IMG/VR virus record: IMGVR_UViG_3300032797_000083
Coordinates: 1 to 41,929 of that record
Direction: 5' to 3' (one strand)
DNA: 41,929 nt
From: a virus
Positions within the stretch are counted from its first letter, which is position 1; every line of letters begins with the position of its first letter. The position numbers were made by a program, and so were the translations under genes. Below the pieces are notes generated by a model. It did no database searches and was not told the origin of the DNA. It saw nothing but the letters and a program-made list of their open reading frames with translations. Below, piece by piece: positions 35,620 through 41,929 of this stretch.

Positions 35620-38600
35620 ACGGCCAAAGTTTTGGTCAAAGTTTTGGTCAAAGTTTTGAAGATTTTGCCAACAGCAAATTACAAAAGCCCAAATCTTTTG
35701 AAGAGTTTGCTGACCAAAAATTAAAACCGATGGGGGGTGAAATAGGCGGGGAAATCGGTCAAATCATCGGGGCAGAACCAGAAAAATTGACCGTAGAAAA
35801 GCCACCCAAGTTAATGCAGATGGCCTTAGAGACACCAGAATGGATGAGGTTTCCCGGCACGCCCACGCCAATACAACGTCTTGCGAAGGGCGAATTTAAA
35901 CCCATGCTGACTTCTGAATATTGGAAAACTTCGGGCAAGAATTTGATAACCCAAAGTATAGAATTTATTAAGGAATTTCCAGAATTCGTTAAGATGCTAA
36001 GTCCTGGGATGATGGGAGAAAGATTGGCCCAAAGTATAATTCCCCTTCCAGGGCAAGAAAAACAAGAGGTGAAAGGACAAACTATCGCACCGTTAAAAGT
36101 ACTCGTAGATTTGGCATTGTTCGTTCCCAGAACATTAAAATCTTTATATGATGATCCAATCGGAACGGTCAGGGATAAACCACTTGATACTCTTATGCTT
36201 ATTTCTATATTTGCTGGGCCGAAAATAAAGGCCAAAATCAAAGGCGGAGAATTACTTAGTAAGGGTGATTTGACACAAGCGTTTAATTCCATAAAAGAAA
36301 CCTTCCCTGATTTTAAGGTTACGCTAGAAATGACTGATTCTCCAGCCATGCAGAATTTAGCTGGGCAATTTAAGGAAATATCAGGAACGGTATCCGAACC
36401 AGGAAAACGGATTGCCCCCATGCCTGGATATGAAGGGGTAGAATTACCCCCTCGAATAGAAACCCCTGCGGCCCCAGAAATTCAACCCAAAATTCCGCCT
36501 ACTCCTGCACAGGTCGTAGAGCAGATTACTAAACAGAAAGAAATTCCAGGTGCTAAGGCTATGCGGTTAAGGAAGAAATTAACTGATAGATATTTAGACG
36601 AAAACATTAATTATGGCGGAGAAACAATTTCTCGCGGAGAGGCCATAGAGAGGTTACGTAAACAAGGCGCACCCCAAAAACAAATTGATGCCTATATGAT
36701 GGGGGCAAAAACAATCTCTCCGACCGAACCCGCCCTCAAAGAACCCTGGAAAGAACCAGAACGGTTAGGGTTTGATACTAGACCAGGGGTTATTACGGGA
36801 ATACCCAAAGAGGAAGCACCGATTCCTGAAATTCCCGAACCAAAGTATATTGGTGAAAGCAAAATAAAATTAGTTAGTCCAAAAGAACAAAAGGCATGGT
36901 TGTTAAAAAAGGTAGAAGATGCATTACAGGTGGCACCAGATAGAATGAATTGGAAGGGCGAAACGATTACTTTTGATGTTCCAGGAGACGGACAATTTGA
37001 AATTTACAATACGGATAAAGCCTTAACTTATTTTAAAAAACTTGCTGAACAATGGCCTGTATCCCGATTGCACCCCACTCCGCCACGCATGGAATCTCTA
37101 AAACCATTGCCCCCCGAAAAATTGCGAATAGCATTAGGGTCTACAATGGAGGAAGAACTTGCCCAAGAACGATTACGAATTTCCAGGGGCGAGAAGCTAA
37201 AAAGAATATATACAACTACTGAACAAAAAATAAAAGAAAGTATGCACCCAGATTATGTTCTTCGTATCGGAAAAACCCCAAGAGGTTTTCAGATAGAACG
37301 TAAATTTGGGGAAAAATGGGAACCCCCCAGGTCTATTCCTGGCATAGCGCAAACAAAATGGGGCTCTAAAGATATCACGTATTCTAATTTATGGAAAACG
37401 AGAGCCGGGGCAGAACCACACTTTCAAGAAACACGACAGAGAATGATATGGGATTATGAACATGCTTTACAACGAGCGAAAGAAGAAAGACGGTTAGTAG
37501 AAGAACCCACGCACCCCATCGTCTCTCCAAATATCCCCAAAGAAAAATTCTCCGCGCCTATTACATCGGCTGATATACTAGAGGGTGATACGGTATATCA
37601 TCCCAAGACATTTGAACCATTAAAGGTCATGGATACGAGCGATCCTGGTTTATTTGAAGTAAAGAGTCCAGCTGGCGCAAGATTCAAGATAGGAAAGAAA
37701 GCAGTATTACTGGAAAAACCTGGGGTAGAAGTAGAGAAATTACCACCTGGGGTAGCCTCGGATTTGGCTGATGAGATGGCTGTAAATGCCCTGAGAAAAA
37801 TAGGAACGGAAGAAATAGCCAAAGCCAGTAAACCCAGGGTGGGGCGAAAGGGTGAAGCCAGGGGGCTGACCATAAAATTTTTGAACCCCGAAGAAGCCGC
37901 CAAGATTGAACAAGCCATAGCAGACCGAAATGCAGGAAGGCCAGAAACACCAGGAACAGAGGGGGTTATCCCTGATTCCCCTGCCGTTACTAAAATTCTT
38001 GCTGTTCTTGGAGAAACTAAACGACTTAGGGGAACACAAGAAAAATTATATACCGAAGAATTGGGGCAAAGAATGGCAAGGGCGTTAAGTGCCAAGGAAG
38101 GATTAACTGGAAAGGCGGCCTTTGAAGCGAAGTTGGCCCAGTTTAGTGGGAAAATGAGAAAGGTTAAATTTGAACCACTTGAAGAAAAATTGACGTCTGC
38201 GGAATGGGACGATTTATTTAATCAAGTAGACAATAGTCCCCTATTAACAGAATGGGAAAAGCTACCCGCTGGGGAAGGCGTGCGGGGTTTAATGCGTGGT
38301 AATCTTCCTCAAGAAAAGCAATTAATATTAATGAGTCGAGTTTACGGCCCAGAATTTACGAAAGCCATCATAAAAAAATGGGATACATGGAAAAGAATAA
38401 CCGAAGGAGCATTACAGGCGGCTGGCACCCCAAGGGCAATCATGGCCTCCACTGACCTTTCTGCCCCTCTCAGGCAAGGGTTATTTTTGGGGCCGAGATA
38501 CCCGAAGGAATTTTTTAAGGCATTTAGTAAACAGTTTAAATATTTCGCCAGTGAAAAAGCTTTTCGGGCATCATTTGAGGAAATAGCAAAACGCCCAACC

Positions 38601-39527
38601 TTTAAATTGATGCGACAAAACCGATTAGCTTTAACGGAAATGGACTCTATTCTTAGACTTAGGGAAGAAAGGTTTATGTCTAACTGGGCGGAAAAAATAC
38701 CGTTGGTGAGAGCATCGGGGCGGGCCTATACTGGATTTCTTAATCAATTAAGGGCCGATGTATTTGACCATTTAGTCCATGCGGCGGAAAAGGCTGGACT
38801 TGACCCATGGAAGGATGCTCGGTTAACAGATTCTATTGCCAAATTTGTTAATTCTGGAAGTGGCAGGGGTTCATTGGGCATGTTTGAGAGAAGCGCAGTC
38901 CTTTTAAACCAGGCTTTCTTTTCTCCTCGGCTTATGGCATCAAGATTTAATTTACTTAGTCCACGTTACTATTATAAACTCCACCCTTTCGTTAGAAAGC
39001 AAGCCCTACAATCCCTAATTGCCTTTACAGGTGCAGGTCTAACTACATTAGCATTAGCAAAGGCTGGTGGATTAGAGGTTGGCTCCAATCCATTTAGTCC
39101 AGACTTCGGCAAGATAAAAATCGGCAATACCAGAATAGATATATGGGGTGGATTTCAACAGTATGTTCGCACTGCCGCACAATTATTTGGCGGAAAAACA
39201 GTTAGTGCGACGACAGGAAAAGAGCATAGGGTTGGAGAGGGCTATCCAAAATTAACATATCCTACTATCGCATTGCGATTTTTTCAGGCAAAGGAAGCCC
39301 CCATCGTGTCTTTTGCTTCGGGACTCGCCACCGCCGAAACGATAATGGGCGAACCATTCAGTTTAGGGAAAGAAGTAGCCCAAAGATTTATCCCGATGGT
39401 TATACAGGATGCTATAGATATTTATAAAGATGATCCTAAATTATTGCCAGTATCAGCATTTGGCGTATTCGGCGTTGGATTGCAGACATATAAATATACT
39501 CCAAAGTATAAAAAGGTTAAGTGGTAA
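35616..39527 (+). CDS. giant internal virion / polyvalent-type protein (1303 aa)
   Basis: ATG 35616 is favoured over 35601 because it overlaps the upstream stop (ATGA) and GAAAGGG lies upstream. The protein opens with a threefold repeat (NGQSFGQSFGQSF, 12-bp DNA repeat). A long Pro/Glu-rich linker region (about 250-600) follows. A helical C-terminal third (about 890-1300) has PRAIMASTDLSAPLRQGLFL, a segment ending KAFRASFEEIAKRPTF and RASGRAYTGFLNQLRADVFD, similar to domains in phage large polyvalent-type proteins. A membrane-like segment (LIAFTGAGLTTLALAKAGG) lies near 1140. It is probably injected with the DNA. Confidence 0.7.
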   Translation: MNGQSFGQSFGQSFEDFANSKLQKPKSFEEFADQKLKPMGGEIGGEIGQIIGAEPEKLTVEKPPKLMQMALETPEWMRFPGTPTPIQRLAKGEFKPMLTSEYWKTSGKNLITQSIEFIKEFPEFVKMLSPGMMGERLAQSIIPLPGQEKQEVKGQTIAPLKVLVDLALFVPRTLKSLYDDPIGTVRDKPLDTLMLISIFAGPKIKAKIKGGELLSKGDLTQAFNSIKETFPDFKVTLEMTDSPAMQNLAGQFKEISGTVSEPGKRIAPMPGYEGVELPPRIETPAAPEIQPKIPPTPAQVVEQITKQKEIPGAKAMRLRKKLTDRYLDENINYGGETISRGEAIERLRKQGAPQKQIDAYMMGAKTISPTEPALKEPWKEPERLGFDTRPGVITGIPKEEAPIPEIPEPKYIGESKIKLVSPKEQKAWLLKKVEDALQVAPDRMNWKGETITFDVPGDGQFEIYNTDKALTYFKKLAEQWPVSRLHPTPPRMESLKPLPPEKLRIALGSTMEEELAQERLRISRGEKLKRIYTTTEQKIKESMHPDYVLRIGKTPRGFQIERKFGEKWEPPRSIPGIAQTKWGSKDITYSNLWKTRAGAEPHFQETRQRMIWDYEHALQRAKEERRLVEEPTHPIVSPNIPKEKFSAPITSADILEGDTVYHPKTFEPLKVMDTSDPGLFEVKSPAGARFKIGKKAVLLEKPGVEVEKLPPGVASDLADEMAVNALRKIGTEEIAKASKPRVGRKGEARGLTIKFLNPEEAAKIEQAIADRNAGRPETPGTEGVIPDSPAVTKILAVLGETKRLRGTQEKLYTEELGQRMARALSAKEGLTGKAAFEAKLAQFSGKMRKVKFEPLEEKLTSAEWDDLFNQVDNSPLLTEWEKLPAGEGVRGLMRGNLPQEKQLILMSRVYGPEFTKAIIKKWDTWKRITEGALQAAGTPRAIMASTDLSAPLRQGLFLGPRYPKEFFKAFSKQFKYFASEKAFRASFEEIAKRPTFKLMRQNRLALTEMDSILRLREERFMSNWAEKIPLVRASGRAYTGFLNQLRADVFDHLVHAAEKAGLDPWKDARLTDSIAKFVNSGSGRGSLGMFERSAVLLNQAFFSPRLMASRFNLLSPRYYYKLHPFVRKQALQSLIAFTGAGLTTLALAKAGGLEVGSNPFSPDFGKIKIGNTRIDIWGGFQQYVRTAAQLFGGKTVSATTGKEHRVGEGYPKLTYPTIALRFFQAKEAPIVSFASGLATAETIMGEPFSLGKEVAQRFIPMVIQDAIDIYKDDPKLLPVSAFGVFGVGLQTYKYTPKYKKVKW
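35625..35660 (+). repeat. 12-bp in-frame coding repeat at the N-terminus of the giant protein
   Basis: CAAAGTTTTGGT occurs at 35625 and 35637 with a third imperfect copy at 35649. It encodes QSFG units. Being a multiple of three, it preserves the frame. Confidence 0.85.
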
Positions 39528-39529
39528 GC

Positions 39530-39724
39530 ATGAAACAGGTAGTCCAGACTCGGTTTAAGTTAGTCATAGGGTTAATCGGGCTTGGTTTGATAGAGGGGTT
39601 GTTAAAGACGTGGTTGATTGGCTTTCCATTGACTGAGGTATTTGCTTTTCAGGGGATGGTGGCAGGTGGATATCTCACGGTGCGGACTATAAATAATATG
39701 AAAAATAACGGGGTGGCAGAATGA
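39530..39724 (+). CDS. holin-like small membrane protein (64 aa)
   Basis: ATG 39530 (or GTG 39521) follows the giant gene. Hydrophobic segments FKLVIGLIGLGLIEGLLKTW and PLTEVFAFQGMVAGGYLTVR suggest two membrane helices and a basic C-terminus. Size, topology and position before the spanin-like gene fit a holin, though no family motif is recognised. It overlaps the next gene by four bases. Confidence 0.6.
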   Translation: MKQVVQTRFKLVIGLIGLGLIEGLLKTWLIGFPLTEVFAFQGMVAGGYLTVRTINNMKNNGVAE

Positions 39725-40368
39725 TAAAATTAATGGATAAATCGGCATGGTTTAAATATTTAAAGATAGTGGGGGTTGTGGCCGTCGTGATATGGGCAAT
39801 TATTGGGACGCAGAGGGCGTGCAGGATATACGATGAAAACAGTATCTTGAAGGGTCAGTATGATGCCATGAAGAAGGCGGCAGAGGAGAACAAGGCGGCG
39901 GCTGACCAGAAGATTGCTGAACTCCAGAAAACAATCGCAGACAAGAATAAAGAGATAGGGGAAGCCCAAGAAATCATCAATAATAAGAATAAGGATATTA
40001 GCAAGAATCATGCCAAGATAGTGGAATTGGAGAAAGAGCGAGAAGGGTTGAAGGATAAGGATGCCACCATCGTTAATCTTGATAAGCAGGTTTATTATTG
40101 GAAAGACCAGTTTTCATTATGTCAGCAAGTCATCGCCGAGAAGGATAAAATTATATTCAGCCTGACTGAAAAATATGATGCCCAAGTTAAAATCAGTTTA
40201 GAATGGTATCATCTTTATAATGAGCAGGTAAATCTCAGGGTGTTGGCCGAAAGGCGGATTGACGGACTAGAAGATAGTCTGAAAGGATTGCATTATTCGC
40301 TGAAGGTTAGCCGAACATTAGCATTAATTCTAGGCGGGATAGTTATTTATAAGTTAATAGCTAAATAA
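39721..40368 (+). CDS. spanin-like coiled-coil membrane protein (215 aa)
   Basis: An N-terminal membrane helix (KIVGVVAVVIWAIIGTQ) precedes a long charged coiled-coil (QYDAMKKAAEENKAAADQKI ... IVNLDKQVYYWKDQFSLCQQ, EKDKIIFSLTEKYDAQVKIS). A second hydrophobic helix lies at the end (LALILGGIVIYKLIA). This is Rz-like, with an added C-terminal membrane segment. Spanins disrupt the outer membrane. No separate outer-membrane partner was found, but the protease lipoprotein follows immediately. Confidence 0.6.
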   Translation: MIKLMDKSAWFKYLKIVGVVAVVIWAIIGTQRACRIYDENSILKGQYDAMKKAAEENKAAADQKIAELQKTIADKNKEIGEAQEIINNKNKDISKNHAKIVELEKEREGLKDKDATIVNLDKQVYYWKDQFSLCQQVIAEKDKIIFSLTEKYDAQVKISLEWYHLYNEQVNLRVLAERRIDGLEDSLKGLHYSLKVSRTLALILGGIVIYKLIAK

Positions 40369-40393
40369 ATTATATTGCGGCATGGGGGGTGTC

Positions 40394-41272
40394 GTGAAAA
40401 GGTTAATCGTATTTTGTTTCTTGTGTCTTTTCTTTGTTTCGACTTGGGGTTGTATAGGGCAAAAGGTAGCATTATCAACCGAATTTGCCGATAGAGCCAT
40501 CATCCAAAAGATCGAACAGCATGAGGTTGCCATAGCCGTTTATTACTATATGGACGAGCAAGAATACACAAAGCGGATGCAAAACAGGGAACCGTCTATG
40601 CCTAAATTACCAACATTGAGAAGGTCTGAAATTGCTATTCCCCTTGGCCTTAAAACATCACAGAAGGGTGGGACTTATTATACTATTTGTTATATCGGGT
40701 CTGGGATACTTCTCAAAGATAACCATATCCTGACTGTCAGGCATTTATTTGCCCATGCTGTCAATACGTTAGGGGCGAAAATATATGTCTTCAAACGTGG
40801 ATTAAATCACGTTATGGAGGCTGATATCGTCGCCATTTCAGAAGGCGTGGAATTTACCGATGATTATGCCGTCATTAAATTGAAAGAAGATTTGGGATTC
40901 CCTGGATTAAAGATAGCTAAAAAAGACACCAAAAATGAACCGAAGAAGGGTGATAATATTATTTTCGGGGGAAGTGTAGGTGGTGTTGCCTTTTTCACCC
41001 GATACGGTCACCTGACAGACTTTCATTGGTTCCTGAGGAAAGACGAGAACGATCAATTACATTTATCTACCTGGACTGATTTTCCTTTCCTGTGCGTCTA
41101 TCCTGGGGGCCCAGGAGATAGTGGCTCCTCTATTATTAATGTTAGGGGTGAAATTGTCTCATTGGTTTATATTGGAATAGAAAATTACTCCGAGGAATAT
41201 CTATTTGGTAATCCAACGAGTATGATTTGGGATTTTCTAGCAAAACACAATCTTCAATATTTAGGGGAATAA
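40394..41272 (+). CDS. trypsin-like serine protease lipoprotein
   Basis: GTG 40394 is preferred over ATG 40382 because GGGGGG precedes it and the N-terminus then is a lipoprotein-type signal (VKRLIVFCFLCLFFVSTWGC, Cys20 as lipidation site; the box is imperfect). The chymotrypsin-type triad is visible: His117 in HILTVRHLF, Asp157 in TDDYAVIKL and Ser243 in GGPGDSGSSIIN. Length (292 aa) fits a single-domain protease without PDZ. Located in the lysis cassette, it may act in the periplasm. Function in lysis or exclusion is inference. Confidence 0.7.
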   Translation: MKRLIVFCFLCLFFVSTWGCIGQKVALSTEFADRAIIQKIEQHEVAIAVYYYMDEQEYTKRMQNREPSMPKLPTLRRSEIAIPLGLKTSQKGGTYYTICYIGSGILLKDNHILTVRHLFAHAVNTLGAKIYVFKRGLNHVMEADIVAISEGVEFTDDYAVIKLKEDLGFPGLKIAKKDTKNEPKKGDNIIFGGSVGGVAFFTRYGHLTDFHWFLRKDENDQLHLSTWTDFPFLCVYPGGPGDSGSSIINVRGEIVSLVYIGIENYSEEYLFGNPTSMIWDFLAKHNLQYLGE

Positions 41273-41286
41273 ACAGGGGGATCAAC

Positions 41287-41385
41287 ATGGTATTACAACT
41301 AACCTTCAGGTTTGATACCGCTTTAGTTTTGGCCGTCATCGTTGGTGTGGCCTTGGGTTGGCTATGGAAGAAGTTTCATAAATGA
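41287..41385 (+). CDS. small single-pass membrane protein (32 aa)
   Basis: CAGGGGGATCAAC leads ATG 41287. The product MVLQLTFRFDTALVLAVIVG continues VALGWLWKKFHK: one membrane helix with a basic end. It lies between the protease and the XhlA-like gene in the lysis cassette; a holin/antiholin role is possible but not shown. Confidence 0.5.
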   Translation: MVLQLTFRFDTALVLAVIVGVALGWLWKKFHK

Positions 41386-41414
41386 GACAGTAACGAGAAA
41401 ACAATGAGGAAAGC

Positions 41415-41645
41415 ATGACAGAACATGATGACCGAGCCTTTTGGACTAACCTAGGAATTCAAATAGGGCAAACCCTGGAATGTAGTAAGCAAGTCAAAGA
41501 ACAATTAGACACGTTTATCAATAATGAATTCGCCCACCTTCAAGCAAAGGTAGATGAGGTTGTCAAGAAAGTGGCCTATATCGTAGGGGTCGGGGCGGCC
41601 CTGTGGATCGCCATCCAAATAGCCATAAAACTAATAAAATTATAA
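41415..41645 (+). CDS. XhlA-like coiled-coil membrane protein (76 aa)
   Basis: An N-terminal soluble/coiled-coil part (RAFWTNLGIQIGQTLECSKQ, VKEQLDTFINNEFAHLQAKV) precedes one membrane helix (VAYIVGVGAALWIAIQIAIK) and a short LIKL tail. This resembles hemolysin XhlA-type proteins, which act with holins in some lysis cassettes. It is the last late gene before the early promoter at 41672. Confidence 0.6.
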   Translation: MTEHDDRAFWTNLGIQIGQTLECSKQVKEQLDTFINNEFAHLQAKVDEVVKKVAYIVGVGAALWIAIQIAIKLIKL

Positions 41646-41671
41646 AAAACTACAATAAAATTAAATTCTAC

Positions 41672-41700
41672 TTGACAACTGGTATTGCTTTTTGTAAAAT
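41672..41700 (+). promoter_or_regulatory. strong sigma70-type promoter (early operon)
   Basis: TTGACA (41672-41677), 17-base spacer, TAAAAT (41695-41700). It faces the gene beginning at 41768, which has an AAAGGA Shine-Dalgarno. If the window ends are joined, this is the promoter of the early plus-strand operon at 1-8813. Confidence 0.7.
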
Positions 41701-41767
41701 ATCCTCTCAGTCTGAAAACCACCTGCACTCACCCCGCCCTAGTATTCTACTTAAAAAGGACAAAAAG

Positions 41768-41929
41768 ATGAAAGAGCGATTATTCAAGTGTCTTAGAAAA
41801 GGCCGCATTGGGCCATATAGCAAGTTTAAGTGGCCCAAATGTGGAGTTTGGATTAAGGCGAAGGGGGAATTGTCTGTATGCGAAAATGGTATTCATCTAT
41901 GCCGTGAGCAGGATTTGGTTTTCTGGCTA
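41768..41929 (+). CDS. Imm-5-like / DUF7666-like family protein, 5' part (cut by window end)
   Basis: This is the first 54 codons of another family copy: MKERLFKCLRKGRIGPYSKF, KWPKCGVWIKAKGELSVCEN, GIHLCREQDLVFWL. It aligns with residues 1-54 of the gene at 2284. The window's first base resumes the family at residue 60, so the two ends may be halves of one gene with about 17 bases missing. AAAAAGGAC lies before the ATG, and a promoter 68-96 bases upstream. Confidence 0.75.
   Translation, partial: MKERLFKCLRKGRIGPYSKFKWPKCGVWIKAKGELSVCENGIHLCREQDLVFWL

Noticed and set aside
35759-36421. 220-aa minus-strand ORF inside the giant protein gene
   Set aside because: No ribosome-binding site, no recognisable domain, and it lies wholly within a well-supported gene; open antisense frames of this size are expected in a 3.9-kb gene of this composition.
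1-41929. tRNA genes, integrase, attachment sites
   Set aside because: I looked for cloverleaf-like stretches, tyrosine/serine recombinase motifs and long direct repeats typical of att sites and saw none; a profile search could still find diverged ones.

Overview
The window looks like one tailed double-stranded DNA phage genome (Caudoviricetes), probably with a short podovirus-type tail. The virion block holds a P22-like portal, a scaffold, a major capsid protein, a gp4/gp11-like adaptor, a gp10/stabilisation-like tail protein, a pectate-lyase tailspike and a run of internal virion (ejection) proteins. I see no tape-measure, tail-tube or sheath gene. The host is unknown. A lipoprotein signal on a lysis-cassette protease and a spanin-like protein point to a Gram-negative-type envelope. 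I see no integrase or recognisable lysogeny module, and no tRNA genes.

Layout. (1) 1-8813, plus strand: tightly packed early genes with many ATGA overlaps. They include a Rad52/Mgm101-like single-strand annealing protein, a Cas4-like Fe-S PD-(D/E)XK nuclease, a DnaD-like replication initiator, a YopX protein, a C5 cytosine methyltransferase, DUF6899-like and DUF7666-like proteins, and many small zinc-ribbon or membrane proteins. (2) 10400-8826, minus strand: a four-gene operon with its own sigma70-type promoter (10421-10449). (3) 10401-11534: a gene-free region carrying a G-quadruplex-prone tract, an AT-rich stretch, several unrelated short tandem repeat arrays and a consensus promoter (TTGACA, 17 bp, TATAAT) inside an inverted repeat. 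It is a candidate origin and late control region. (4) 11535-41645, plus strand: late genes for portal, scaffold, capsid, four beta-helix proteins, a phage GroES, tail and ejection proteins, and a lysis cassette (M15 peptidase at 32186; holin-like, spanin-like, serine protease and XhlA-like proteins at 39530-41645). (5) 41672-41929: a strong promoter followed by the first 54 codons of a gene whose paralogues occur three more times in the window.

The window starts inside one copy of that repeated gene and ends inside another. By alignment to the intact copy at 2284, the two halves would join with about 17 bases missing, so the sequence may be a nearly complete circular or permuted genome of about 41.95 kb broken at a repeat. 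Against this, no large terminase is visible.

Three points deserve most attention. First, short tandem duplications (mostly 9-12 bp, each with a different unit) sit at many gene junctions, often carrying the stop codon or Shine-Dalgarno of the flanking genes, and make up much of the 10.5-11.2 kb region. Second, the methyltransferase gene carries a 293-codon +1 overlapping frame with recognisable conserved motifs of its own. Third, the virion and lysis genes include unusual passengers: a GroES, a trypsin-like lipoprotein protease and several beta-helix proteins beside the capsid gene.
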